A DNA stretch of 64,000 nucleotides, from positions 7,051 to 71,050 of the forward strand of contig JAZKGZ010000005.1 in assembly GCA_040385645.1 (NCBI GenBank). The letters are read 5' to 3'. This DNA is from JANXSS01 sp040385645 (lineage in GTDB: Bacteria > Pseudomonadota > Gammaproteobacteria > Burkholderiales > Burkholderiaceae_D). Made by a program: the position numbers and the translations under genes. Positions 55,450-64,000 of this stretch are shown here, piece by piece; the first letter of the stretch is position 1; every line of letters begins with the position of its first letter. The notes under the pieces were generated by a model. It saw nothing but the letters and a program-made list of their open reading frames with translations. It had not been told where the DNA came from and ran no database searches.

Positions 55450-56799
55450 ATGAAACCGGTAATTGCTATCGTAGGCCGTCCGAACGTCGGTAAATCGACT
55501 CTGTTCAATCGGCTCACGCGCTCGCGTGATGCGCTGGTTGCAGACCTGCCGGGCTTGACCCGCGACCGCCACTATGGCGAGGGTCGCATGGGCGAGCGGC
55601 CGTTTCTAGCAATCGATACCGGCGGTTTCGAGCCGGTCGCCAAGGATGGCATTTTGCATGAAATGGCCAAGCAGACCAAACAAGCCGTGGCAGAAGCCGA
55701 CATCGTGATATTTTTAGTCGACGGTCGTCAGGGCATTACCCCGCATGATAAAACCATCACTGATTTTCTGCGCAAATCCGGGCGCTCGGTCATGCTGGTC
55801 GTAAATAAAGCCGAAGGTATGAAATACAGTGCCGTCACGGCCGATTTTTACGAGCTTGGCCTGGGTGACCCGTATGTAATTTCGGCGGCCCACGGCGACG
55901 GCGTCATGGACTTGTTGGAAGAAGCACTCGATCTGGCGTTCGCGCGCCAGGCACCGGCAGAACAGGGCGTTGTGGCCGAAGATACCGGCAAGCAGATAAA
56001 AATTGCCATTGTCGGCAGACCCAACGTCGGCAAATCGACCCTGGTCAACACCTTGCTCGGCGAAGAGCGTGTCATCGCGTTCGATATGCCCGGAACTACG
56101 CGCGACGCAATCGAAATCCCGTTCGAGCGTGACGGCAGGCACTACGTCCTGATCGACACTGCGGGTATCCGGCGCCGCGGGAAAGTATTCGAAGCCATCG
56201 AAAAATTCTCTGTCGTGAAAACACTGCAAGCTATCTCGGAAGCCAATGTCGTGCTTTTACTGCTCGACGCTCAACAGGATATTTCGGAGCAAGATGCCCA
56301 CATTGCAGGATTCGTATTGGAATCCGGACGGGCGTTAGTCGTTGGTGTGAACAAGTGGGACGGCCTCATCAGCGACCGCCGCGATGAGATCAAAATCGAC
56401 ATCGAACGCAAATTAAATTTTCTATCGTTCGCCAAATTTCATTTTATTTCAGCGCTAAAAGCGACCGGCGTCGACCAGCTGATGAAATCGATCAATACCG
56501 CGTATGCCGCAGCAATGTCCGATCTTTCCACGCCAAAACTGACGCGCGCACTGATCGACGCAGTAGAGCATCAGCAGCCCCGCCGGAAAGGATCGATACG
56601 GCCGAAACTACGCTACGCACATCAGGGCGGTATGAATCCGCCGATCGTGGTAATTCACGGCAACGCTTTGGAGGCAGTCGACGACCAATACAAGCGTTAT
56701 CTGGAAAAACATTTCCGCGAGACATTTTCTTTGACTGGCACGCCGCTGCGCATTGAACTGCGTTCCAGCAGGAACCCATTCATCCGTGCCCCGAAATAG
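55450..56799 (+). CDS. der: Ribosome-biogenesis GTPase Der (EngA)
   Basis: 449-aa GTPase with two G domains. G1 motifs are GRPNVGKSTLFNRLT (about 8) and GRPNVGKSTLVNTLL (about 184); G3 DTGGFEP and DTAGIRR; G4 NKAEG and NKWD; a C-terminal KH-like domain. It is needed for 50S assembly. Full length. Confidence 0.97.
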   Translation: MKPVIAIVGRPNVGKSTLFNRLTRSRDALVADLPGLTRDRHYGEGRMGERPFLAIDTGGFEPVAKDGILHEMAKQTKQAVAEADIVIFLVDGRQGITPHDKTITDFLRKSGRSVMLVVNKAEGMKYSAVTADFYELGLGDPYVISAAHGDGVMDLLEEALDLAFARQAPAEQGVVAEDTGKQIKIAIVGRPNVGKSTLVNTLLGEERVIAFDMPGTTRDAIEIPFERDGRHYVLIDTAGIRRRGKVFEAIEKFSVVKTLQAISEANVVLLLLDAQQDISEQDAHIAGFVLESGRALVVGVNKWDGLISDRRDEIKIDIERKLNFLSFAKFHFISALKATGVDQLMKSINTAYAAAMSDLSTPKLTRALIDAVEHQQPRRKGSIRPKLRYAHQGGMNPPIVVIHGNALEAVDDQYKRYLEKHFRETFSLTGTPLRIELRSSRNPFIRAPK

Positions 56800-56933
56800 C
56801 AGCAAAGTTGGAAATCAGCTAAAGTCGATCAGCACGAGGCATACCGAAACCTTCAGCCAGCCTAGCAGAATGGCTCTTGAAATATCGTCAGGCTGCCTCC
56901 AACTCTTCACCACAACAGGATTACGGAGCTGAT

Positions 56934-57170
56934 ATGAGCAACAAAGGGCAACTGTTACAAGACCCGTTTTTAAATGCACTACGCAAAGAGCATGTCCCGG
57001 TATCGATTTACCTGGTCAATGGCATCAAGCTTCAAGGACACATCGAATCATTCGATCAGTACGTCGTCTTGTTACGCAATACCGTAACTCAGATGGTGTA
57101 CAAGCACGCGATTTCCACCGTCGTGCCAGCACGGGCGGTAAACCTGAATTTGGAAGCAGATGCAGAGTAG
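56934..57170 (+). CDS. hfq: RNA chaperone Hfq
   Basis: 78-aa Sm-like hexamer that pairs small RNAs with mRNAs. Sm1 begins at SIYLVNGIKLQGHIESFDQY and Sm2 is YKHAISTVVP. The start MSNKGQLLQDPFLNALRKEH is canonical. hflX overlaps its end by 11 bases. Confidence 0.97.
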   Translation: MSNKGQLLQDPFLNALRKEHVPVSIYLVNGIKLQGHIESFDQYVVLLRNTVTQMVYKHAISTVVPARAVNLNLEADAE

Positions 57171-58323
57171 TACGTCGTCTATGCGCGCTGCGCTGGTAGG
57201 CGTGGACTTTGGAAAAGGGGATTTTTCAGCAAGTCTTGAGGAATTGTCTTTGTTGGCCCAGTCCGCAGGCGCGATGCCGGCGACGACGATCACTTGTAAA
57301 CGTGCAAGCCCCGACGCTGCGCTTTTCGTCGGTTCGGGAAAAGCAGACGAAATCAAGCAGGCAATTGCTGAACTCGGGCTGGAACTGATCATCTTTAATC
57401 ACGCCTTGTCTCCAGCGCAGCAACGAAACCTCGAACGTCATTTTCAGTGCAGCGTCGTTGATCGCACCAGTTTGATTCTCGACATTTTTGCGCAGCGGGC
57501 GCAGAGCCACGACGGCAAGGTGCAAGTCGAATTAGCTCAATTGCAACATCTTTCGACGCGTCTTATTCGCGGATGGACCCATCTGGAGCGGCAAAAAGGC
57601 GGTATCGGTTTGCGTGGCCCGGGTGAGACACAGCTCGAAACCGACCGGCGGTTGCTCGGGGAGCGTGTCAAGGCGCTGCGGGCCAAACTCGGCAAGCTGA
57701 CCCGCCAGCGTGCAACCCAGCGTCGCTCCAGAGGGCGCAACAAAACGTTTTCCGTTTCTCTGGTGGGTTATACAAATGCCGGGAAGTCGACGTTGTTCAA
57801 CGTATTGACCAAGGCCGGCGTCTATGCAGCCGATCAATTGTTCGCCACATTGGATACGACGTCGCGACGGGTTTATCTGGGCGAGGCTGGAAATATGGTG
57901 CTTTCCGATACCGTTGGGTTCATACGCGAATTGCCGCATCAGCTGGTCGCGGCATTTAAGGCAACGCTTGAAGAAACGATTCATGCCGATTTGCTGCTGC
58001 ATGTGGTCGACGCGGCAAGTCCGGTGCGCATGGATCAGGTCGAGCAGGTCAATTTAGTGCTGAAAGAAATTGGCGCAGACCGCATACCTCAAATTTTGGT
58101 GTGGAACAAGATCGACGCCTCCGGGCAGGAAGCGGAGATCGAACGCGATGAATATGATAAAATCCGCCGGGTTTTCGCGAGCGCTCACAGTGGCGCAGGC
58201 ATCGATTTATTACGTAGTGCACTCTGTGAATTTATTATAGAAAAACTACCGCAAGACGTTGCTGCACTCGAGACACCGGCCATCAGCGTACTAGACGTTG
58301 CCAGCCTGAATTCTCGGCCGTAG
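57160..58323 (+). CDS. hflX: Ribosome-splitting GTPase HflX
   Basis: 387-aa GTPase. N-terminal HflX domain with LFVGSGKADEI and ERQKGGIGLRGPGETQLETD; G domain from about 200 with LVGYTNAGKSTLFN, DTVGFIRELP and NKID. It rescues stalled or heat-damaged ribosomes. The ATG at 57160 overlaps hfq; an ATG at 57181 is an alternative. Confidence 0.95.
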   Translation: MQSSTSSMRAALVGVDFGKGDFSASLEELSLLAQSAGAMPATTITCKRASPDAALFVGSGKADEIKQAIAELGLELIIFNHALSPAQQRNLERHFQCSVVDRTSLILDIFAQRAQSHDGKVQVELAQLQHLSTRLIRGWTHLERQKGGIGLRGPGETQLETDRRLLGERVKALRAKLGKLTRQRATQRRSRGRNKTFSVSLVGYTNAGKSTLFNVLTKAGVYAADQLFATLDTTSRRVYLGEAGNMVLSDTVGFIRELPHQLVAAFKATLEETIHADLLLHVVDAASPVRMDQVEQVNLVLKEIGADRIPQILVWNKIDASGQEAEIERDEYDKIRRVFASAHSGAGIDLLRSALCEFIIEKLPQDVAALETPAISVLDVASLNSRP

Positions 58324-58365
58324 TTACCAGCATTCCAACCCATTACTCAAGCCGATCGCGACAGA

Positions 58366-59685
58366 ATGCTCGTTTTCCTCCTAAAAAAAATTGGTGTGGC
58401 TTTCAACATGAATGACCCCGGATGGGGGAGAGGCGCAAAGGACGATACACCGCGCCAGCCCCAGGATAATAAAAGACCCGGCGATGGCCCACCTGACTTG
58501 GATCAGCTCTGGCGCGACTTTAATCAGCGTCTTACACGACTCTTCGGTGGCAAAAACAGTGGCGGTGGTGGTGGCAATGGCGGCGGCGGTGGCGGGGGCT
58601 ATTCACCGGATGCGCGCGGTATCGGCATCGGTGCAGCACTGCTTGCAGCAGTGGTCGGATTCTTATGGCTTGTGAGTGGTTTTTTCATCGTCTCTGAAGG
58701 GCAGACCGGGGTGGTTCTCACCTTTGGAAAATTTAGCCATGTCACACCTGCAGGCTTTAACTGGCGTTGGCCGTATCCGATCCAGAGCCACGAGGTCGTC
58801 AATGTTTCGCAGGTCCGCACGATGGAAATAGGCTATCGCTCGACGGTGCGCAACAAGCAGCCCAAAGAATCGCTCATGCTTACCGATGACGAAAACATCA
58901 TCGACATTCAATTTGCGGTTCAATACAAACTAAAAAATGCCGCTGATTGGCTCTTTAGAAATCGCGAACAGGAAGAAATGATCCGGCAGGTTGCCGAAAC
59001 GTCAATGCGCGAAATCGTCGGTAGGAACAAGATGGATTTCGTTCTATACGAAGGTCGGGAAAAGGTTGCACTCGATGCCGGGCAATTAATGCAACAGATC
59101 GTTGACCGGTATCAGGCCGGTGTGACGATTGCGAACGTCACGATGCAGGGTGTACAACCACCCGAGCAGGTGCAAGCTGCCTTCGACGACGCGGTCAAGG
59201 CCGGGCAGGATCGTGAGCGACTGAAAAACGAAGGCCAGGCATACGCGAATGACGTGATACCGAAAGCCCGTGGCGCAGCCTCGCGCTTGATGGAAGAATC
59301 GGAGGCGTATCGCGCCAGCGTCGTCGCCAACTCCGAGGGTAACGCCGCACGTTTTCGACAGGTTCTCGTCGAATACCAGAAAGCACCGGGAGTGACACGC
59401 GATCGGCTATATCTGGAAACCATGCAACAGATTTTCTCAACCGCGACCAAGATCATGGTGGATGCGAGAAACGGTAATAACCTAATGTACCTTCCTCTCG
59501 ATAAGCTGCTAGCGCAATCTGCTGCGAGTGACACTGCTGCCGCAAGGACACCTGCAAGTGGCGGCGTTGGTGCTGCCGCAGTCAGCCCGACGACGACCGA
59601 CCCTCTACAGGTAATGGAGGCCCAACGCGCCAGAGACCTTCGTTCCCGTGATGGCCGGGATTCACGTGATCGGGAGGCACGATAA
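58366..59685 (+). CDS. hflK: FtsH protease modulator HflK
   Basis: 439-aa membrane SPFH/Band 7 protein, partner of HflC around FtsH. N-terminal NDPGWGRG, a PPDLDQLWRDFNQRLTRLFG segment, a poly-Gly stretch (about 65-85), one TM helix (about 95-115), then the SPFH domain. The C-terminus is long and Arg/Asp-rich. I chose ATG 58366; ATG 58408 (before NDPGWGRG) is possible. Confidence 0.94.
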   Translation: MLVFLLKKIGVAFNMNDPGWGRGAKDDTPRQPQDNKRPGDGPPDLDQLWRDFNQRLTRLFGGKNSGGGGGNGGGGGGGYSPDARGIGIGAALLAAVVGFLWLVSGFFIVSEGQTGVVLTFGKFSHVTPAGFNWRWPYPIQSHEVVNVSQVRTMEIGYRSTVRNKQPKESLMLTDDENIIDIQFAVQYKLKNAADWLFRNREQEEMIRQVAETSMREIVGRNKMDFVLYEGREKVALDAGQLMQQIVDRYQAGVTIANVTMQGVQPPEQVQAAFDDAVKAGQDRERLKNEGQAYANDVIPKARGAASRLMEESEAYRASVVANSEGNAARFRQVLVEYQKAPGVTRDRLYLETMQQIFSTATKIMVDARNGNNLMYLPLDKLLAQSAASDTAAARTPASGGVGAAAVSPTTTDPLQVMEAQRARDLRSRDGRDSRDREAR

Positions 59686-60590
59686 TGAATCGCTTATTTT
59701 CTTACGGTGTCGTCGGGCTGATTGCGCTGTGGCTGTTGATGTCGAGCTTGTTCGTGGTCGATCAGCGGCAATACGCGATTGTCTTCGCGTTAGGTGAAGT
59801 CAAACGAGTGATCAACACGCCTGGCCTGCACTTCAAATTGCCGCCACCGTTTCAAAACGTACTGTTTCTCGATAATCGGATCTTGACGTTCGACACCCCG
59901 GATGCCGACCGTTTCATTACCGCGGAAAAGAAAAATATTTTGGTCGATGCCTTTGTCAAATGGCGCATTCTCGACCCGAAATTGTATTTCGTGAGTTTTG
60001 GCGGCAACGAACGTCTTGCCAATGATCGCATGTCGCAAATTATTAAAGCTGCATTGAACGATGAGATTACTAAGCGTACCGTGCGTGAGGTAATTTCAGG
60101 CGAGCGAGGTGCGGTCATGACGGCGATCCAAAAGAAAGTGTCCGACGAGGCGAAGCAAATCGGTGTCGGCATTGTCGACGTGCGGCTCAAGCGCGTCGAT
60201 TATGTTGAAAATATCAACGCCTCGGTATATGACCGTATGAAATCCGAGCGCGCGCGGGTAGCCAACGAATTACGCTCGACCGGATCGGCTGAGTCTGAAA
60301 AAATTCGAGCCGATGCGGACCGGCAAAGAACCGTGATTTTGGCTGAAGCTTATCGCGATGCAGAAAACATTCGCGGTGAGGGTGATGCCAAAGCATCGGC
60401 TACCTATGCACAGGCATTCAGTCAGAGTCCTGAATTCTTCAAGTTTTACCGTAGCTTGGAAGCGTACCGTGCCAGCTTCAAGAGTGCGGGTGACCTATTG
60501 ATCGTCGACCCTAGTTCCGAATTTTTCAAGTATTTCAAGAATTCATCGGCGGGTGGTGGGGCCGTGGCGGAAGGTGCCCGCAAGCCCTAG
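59685..60590 (+). CDS. hflC: FtsH protease modulator HflC
   Basis: 301-aa SPFH/Band 7 protein. One N-terminal TM helix (VVGLIALWLLMSSLFVVDQR), the SPFH domain, and conserved GVGIVDVRLKRVDYVENI and SEKIRADADRQRTVILAEAY. It starts on the hflK stop (TAATG). The 202 bases to hisZ hold no convincing gene; the small DUF2065 gene that often sits here was not found. Confidence 0.95.
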   Translation: MNRLFSYGVVGLIALWLLMSSLFVVDQRQYAIVFALGEVKRVINTPGLHFKLPPPFQNVLFLDNRILTFDTPDADRFITAEKKNILVDAFVKWRILDPKLYFVSFGGNERLANDRMSQIIKAALNDEITKRTVREVISGERGAVMTAIQKKVSDEAKQIGVGIVDVRLKRVDYVENINASVYDRMKSERARVANELRSTGSAESEKIRADADRQRTVILAEAYRDAENIRGEGDAKASATYAQAFSQSPEFFKFYRSLEAYRASFKSAGDLLIVDPSSEFFKYFKNSSAGGGAVAEGARKP

Positions 60591-60792
60591 CCGTGGGATT
60601 AGTTTAGTCTTGCACTTGTTGCTTAGTGCATGCTCCTCCGTACTTTTTGTTTAGCACCAGCTGCTTAATATTAGCTACGTTGTTAGCTCTTTTGCAAGTT
60701 CGGTTGCTAGGGCTCAGAGGCTCACCGATCAGCGTCGCCGCTTCGATTGCACGGCAGTCGAAGCAATTTTCTCCAACTTCTCTCGCTTGCTC

Positions 60793-61944
60793 ATGCCAAA
60801 CTGGCTTCTGCCCGAAAACATTGCCGACGTATTGCCGTCTGAAGGCCGAAAGCTTGAAGAATTGCGGCGAAAAATGCTCGACAGCTTTCGCTCCTATGGC
60901 TACGAATTGGTCATGCCACCGCTTTTGGAGTTCATCGATTCGTTGCTTACCGGTGCCGGCCAGGATCTTGGCTTGCGCACGTTTAAATTAGTCGACCAGA
61001 TCTCCGGCCGGACGATTGGCATCCGTGCCGATATGACGACACAAGTCGCAAGAATCGATGCACATCTCTTGAATCGAACATCGGTCACACGGCTTTGCTA
61101 CGCCGGCAGTGTTTTGCATACGTTGCCGATCGGTTTGCATGCCACGCGTGAACCGCTCCAAATCGGTGCTGAAATTTACGGCCATGCCGGTCTCGAAGCC
61201 GATGCCGAGATTCAGCAAATGGCACTAGCCGCTTTGGCGCTTGCCGGTTTTACAGATGTTCGGCTCGACTTATGTCACGTTGGCGTCGTGCGGGCCATTT
61301 TGGATGCCGACGCGGTTGCCAGAGTCCTTGAACAAGATATTTTTGGCCTGCTGCGTGCGAAAGATTTACCGGGATTGCGCGAAGCAACCGTCGCGTTTTC
61401 GGCCGCTACGCGTGAAGCGTTACTGGCATTACCCGGTTTATATGGAGATGTTGAGGTTCTGCAGCGTGCGCGAGCAGTGCTGCCGCCTTTGCCAGGCATT
61501 ATTGCCGCCCTCGACGAGATGCAAACCCTGGTCGATCTTGCCGGCAACGCACAGGTCACCATTGATCTGGCAGATCTTCGCGGCTATCAATACGAAAGCG
61601 GCGCGATGTTCGCGTTGTATGTACCGAATCTGCCGAACGCCGTAGCCCGCGGTGGCCGTTACGATCATGTCGGCGAAGCCTTCGGCCGGGCACGGCCGGC
61701 TACCGGGTTCTCATTGGATCTTCGGGAATTGGGGCGCCTGTTGCCCCCGGCTCCCCGTAAAAATGCGATCCGTGCACCCTGGAGTCGGGAGCCGCAACTG
61801 CAAGCATGCCTGACGACATTGCGCGCGGCCGGCGAAATCGTCATTCAAAGCCTGCCCGGGCACGAGCACGAGGCTGAAGAATTCTCGTGCGACCGTACGC
61901 TGGTATGGGAAAACGGCGGTTGGATCATTAAATTACTAGGCTGA
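60793..61944 (+). CDS. hisZ: ATP phosphoribosyltransferase regulatory subunit
   Basis: 383-aa HisRS paralogue that activates the short-form HisG. NWLLPENIADVLPSEGRKLE is the typical start, followed by class II fold motifs FKLVDQISGRTIGIRADMT and ARGGRYDHVGEAFGRARP; the anticodon domain is missing, as expected. The ATG at 60793 is preferred over an in-frame TTG at 60787. hflC-hisZ-purA is the Burkholderiales order. Confidence 0.95.
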   Translation: MPNWLLPENIADVLPSEGRKLEELRRKMLDSFRSYGYELVMPPLLEFIDSLLTGAGQDLGLRTFKLVDQISGRTIGIRADMTTQVARIDAHLLNRTSVTRLCYAGSVLHTLPIGLHATREPLQIGAEIYGHAGLEADAEIQQMALAALALAGFTDVRLDLCHVGVVRAILDADAVARVLEQDIFGLLRAKDLPGLREATVAFSAATREALLALPGLYGDVEVLQRARAVLPPLPGIIAALDEMQTLVDLAGNAQVTIDLADLRGYQYESGAMFALYVPNLPNAVARGGRYDHVGEAFGRARPATGFSLDLRELGRLLPPAPRKNAIRAPWSREPQLQACLTTLRAAGEIVIQSLPGHEHEAEEFSCDRTLVWENGGWIIKLLG

Positions 61945-61947
61945 ACA

Positions 61948-63261
61948 ATGGCACACACAAGCATCGCAAAAAACGTGGTTGTCATCGGCACCCAATGGGG
62001 TGACGAGGGCAAAGGTAAGATCGTCGATTGGTTGACCGATCATGCACAGGCAGTGGTGCGTTTTCAAGGTGGTCACAACGCCGGACACACGCTGGTGATC
62101 AATGGCAAGAAAACAGCGCTACAGCTGATTCCGTCGGGCATCATGCGTGCCGGCGTAGCGTGTTATATCGGCAATGGTGTCGTGTTATCCGTACCCGACC
62201 TGCTACGAGAAATCGACAAACTGCACGCCAACGGCGTGGAAGTTGCATCCCGGCTTAAAATTTCCGAGGCATGCCCGGTAATTTTGCCCTATCACACTGC
62301 CCTCGACGCAGCGCGCGAAATTGCTCGCGGCGCAGCCAAGATCGGCACGACAGGCAAAGGTATCGGGCCGGCTTACGAAGATAAGGTAGCGCGTCGTGCG
62401 ATCCGCGTAGCGGACTTATTGAATGAACAGCGCTTCGCTGAAAAATTGCGCGAAAACCTCGATTATCATAATTTCGTATTGACGCAATATTTGCGGGCGG
62501 AAGCTGTTGATTACCAAAAGACCTTCGACGATGCGATGTCCCATGTCGCTCGCATTCGCCCGATGGTAGCCGATGTATCCAGCGCGTTGTACGCGGCACA
62601 TCGTTCGGGTGCCAGCCTGCTGTTCGAGGGTGCGCAAGGCAGCTTATTGGATGTAGATCATGGCACTTACCCATTCGTTACTTCCAGCAACTGTGTGGCC
62701 GGTAATGCGTCCGCCGGCTCGGGTGTGGGGCCGAATATGCTGCATTACATTCTCGGCATCACGAAGGCTTACACCACACGCGTCGGCTCCGGCCCGTTTC
62801 CCTCCGAGCTCAGTACCGAAGACGGCGTTGGCAAGCACTTGTCAGCCATCGGCCATGAATTCGGCACCGTCACCGGACGCGCGCGCCGTTGCGGTTGGTT
62901 CGATGCTGCGTTGCTGAAACGCTCGGTACAGATCAATGGTGTTTCCGGCATGTGCCTGACCAAGCTCGATGTCCTGGACGGGCTGTCGTCGTTGAAAATC
63001 TGCACCGGATACCGGCTAGGCGATAGAACCATCGATATTTTTCCGGTCGGTGCCGAAGACGCTGCGCGTTGCGAGCCGATCTATGAAGAATTGCCGGGTT
63101 GGACTCAAGCGACCGTCGGTGCAAAATCTGTCGCCGATCTACCGGCGAACGCTCAAGCTTACGTGAAGCGCATCGAGCAGTTGGTAGGTGTGCCCGTCGA
63201 CATGGTTTCTACCGGTCCGGATCGCGAAGAAACCATCGTGCTGCGGCATCCCTTCGAATAA
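61948..63261 (+). CDS. purA: Adenylosuccinate synthetase
   Basis: 437-aa enzyme that makes adenylosuccinate from IMP, aspartate and GTP. GTQWGDEGKGKIVDWL, FQGGHNAGHTLV, GTTGKGIGPAYEDK and the catalytic loop FEGAQGSLLDVDHGTYPFVT are intact. Starts three bases after hisZ. Confidence 0.97.
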   Translation: MAHTSIAKNVVVIGTQWGDEGKGKIVDWLTDHAQAVVRFQGGHNAGHTLVINGKKTALQLIPSGIMRAGVACYIGNGVVLSVPDLLREIDKLHANGVEVASRLKISEACPVILPYHTALDAAREIARGAAKIGTTGKGIGPAYEDKVARRAIRVADLLNEQRFAEKLRENLDYHNFVLTQYLRAEAVDYQKTFDDAMSHVARIRPMVADVSSALYAAHRSGASLLFEGAQGSLLDVDHGTYPFVTSSNCVAGNASAGSGVGPNMLHYILGITKAYTTRVGSGPFPSELSTEDGVGKHLSAIGHEFGTVTGRARRCGWFDAALLKRSVQINGVSGMCLTKLDVLDGLSSLKICTGYRLGDRTIDIFPVGAEDAARCEPIYEELPGWTQATVGAKSVADLPANAQAYVKRIEQLVGVPVDMVSTGPDREETIVLRHPFE

Positions 63262-63267
63262 TCGAGC

Positions 63268-63813
63268 ATGACAGAAGAGACACCGCCGTCCAGCGCCGAA
63301 CATCTCTGGATCGACTGGAACACCTATCACCAGGCAATCGAAGAATTGGCCCTGCTGATACATGAATCAGATTGGAAATTCGATCAGATACTTTGTCTTG
63401 CGCGAGGTGGCCTGCGCCCCGGCGATATTTTGTCGCGGATTTTCGATGTACCGCTGGCAATCTTGGCCACCAGTTCTTACATCGAACGCGGCGGTACCGT
63501 ACAGGGCGAATTGTCGGTGGCATCGGCAATCACGCTGGCGAGAGGTGAGTTGGCCGGCCGTGTCTTGCTGGTGGACGACTTGGTCGACTCCGGTATTACG
63601 TTGCAGAAGGTGCAGCAACATCTGGTCCGATCGCACACCGCCGTTACCGAGGTCAGATCCGCCGTGCTATGGCATAAGCATTGTTCGGTCATGCGCCCTG
63701 ACTACTGCCTGCATTCGCTACCGGGCAATCCATGGATTCATCAGCCGTTCGAGCAATACGACGGCTTACGTCCGGAGCAATTGCCGGCATGGGCCAAAAG
63801 AGGCAAATATTAA
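63268..63813 (+). CDS. Phosphoribosyltransferase domain protein
   Basis: 181-aa type I phosphoribosyltransferase. The PRPP loop is VLLVDDLVDSGITL; LARGGLRPGDILS is the PPi loop. This gene often follows purA in Burkholderiales and is annotated as a xanthine/hypoxanthine-type enzyme, but the base used cannot be read from the sequence. Seven bases after purA. Confidence 0.9.
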   Translation: MTEETPPSSAEHLWIDWNTYHQAIEELALLIHESDWKFDQILCLARGGLRPGDILSRIFDVPLAILATSSYIERGGTVQGELSVASAITLARGELAGRVLLVDDLVDSGITLQKVQQHLVRSHTAVTEVRSAVLWHKHCSVMRPDYCLHSLPGNPWIHQPFEQYDGLRPEQLPAWAKRGKY

Positions 63814-63817
63814 AGAA

Positions 63818-63881
63818 AGTATTAAAAAAGCAGGAAGTATTGAAGCAGGAGATATTAAAGGAGGAAATATACGGAAGGAAA
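63818..63881. repeat. 15-base purine-rich imperfect tandem repeat
   Basis: About four units of the type AGTATTGAAGCAGGA, GATATTAAAGGAGGA and AATATACGGAAGGAA, just after the phosphoribosyltransferase stop. Period 15, so it stays in frame in one reading frame (giving SIEAG, DIKGG), but no gene there is supported. Confidence 0.6.
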
Positions 63882-63945
63882 CATGAGAAGCAGGTATCAG
63901 GTGACTTAGCCTGCCTGGACATACCTGATCTTATGTCTGAAACTT

Positions 63946-64000
63946 TGGTGCCCACGGAGGGACTCGAACCCCCACACCCAAAGGCACATGGACCTGAACC
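63946..64000 (-). tRNA. tRNA-Leu(CAG), 3' part (partial)
   Basis: Runs off the right edge. Encoded CCA (63946-63948), discriminator A, acceptor strand CGTGGGC, T arm GGGGG-TTCGAGT-CCCTC, a long variable arm and anticodon loop with CAG. The long variable arm and anticodon indicate leucine. Confidence 0.88.

Noticed and set aside
60626..60991. 121-aa plus-strand frame between hflC and hisZ
   Set aside because: It overlaps the hisZ start in another frame and does not resemble the DUF2065 protein expected here.
63362..63886. 174-aa frame inside and beyond the phosphoribosyltransferase gene
   Set aside because: It is an out-of-frame shadow of the conserved enzyme, extended by the purine-rich repeat.

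Overview
This window is a Burkholderiales (betaproteobacterial) chromosome segment of moderate GC content. The evidence is gene order: pheT-ihfA-merR, DUF1631/DUF2863 next to acnA, mdh/sdhCDABE/gltA/sucAB/lpdA/zapE, surE-pcm-nlpD, and ndk-rlmN-pilW-rodZ-ispG-hisS-yfgM-bamB-der-hfq-hflXKC-hisZ-purA. I cannot name the species. A missing rpoS, a broken toxin gene and two effector-like genes with Hrp-type promoters suggest a host-associated bacterium with a type III secretion system (T3SS) encoded elsewhere.

Layout: 1-1054 holds the end of pheT, ihfA and a MerR-type regulator. 1070-14100 is an accessory block lying between merR and tRNA-Pro(GGG). It contains two unrecognised small genes, a small acidic-motif protein, a glycine-zipper envelope protein, a candidate secreted effector, an RND efflux pump (adaptor, permease, outer-membrane factor) with its two-component system, and an antitoxin whose toxin is truncated. 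14303-23276 holds a cytosolic M14 carboxypeptidase, DUF1631 and DUF2863 genes, acnA, a periplasmic protein and a CitE-like lyase. 23307-35963 is a TCA-cycle block: mdh, divergently sdhCDAB-sdhE, gltA, sucA-sucB and lpdA. 35993-45244 holds zapE, a PP2C phosphatase, a DinG-type helicase, surE-pcm-nlpD and rlmD. 45251-46150 is an LRR effector candidate. 46400-63813 is housekeeping: a Bax-inhibitor-like protein, ndk, rlmN, pilW, rodZ, ispG, hisS, yfgM, bamB, der, hfq, hflX, hflK, hflC, hisZ, purA and a phosphoribosyltransferase. The window ends inside tRNA-Leu(CAG).

The strongest new signal is a pair of perfect hrpII-type promoters (TTCG-N16-TTCG followed 31 or 32 bases later by a YANNRT -10 element), one before each of the two effector-like genes at 3992 and 46150, which lie 42 kb apart. 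This is the arrangement described for HrpB/HrpX-type AraC activators of T3SS genes in Ralstonia, Burkholderia and relatives. One product has an internal duplication of about 40 residues. The other joins IpaH/SspH-like leucine-rich repeats to seven exact 10-residue helical repeats in place of the usual NEL ubiquitin-ligase domain. No secretion apparatus or HrpB-like regulator is in the window, so their role as effectors is inference.
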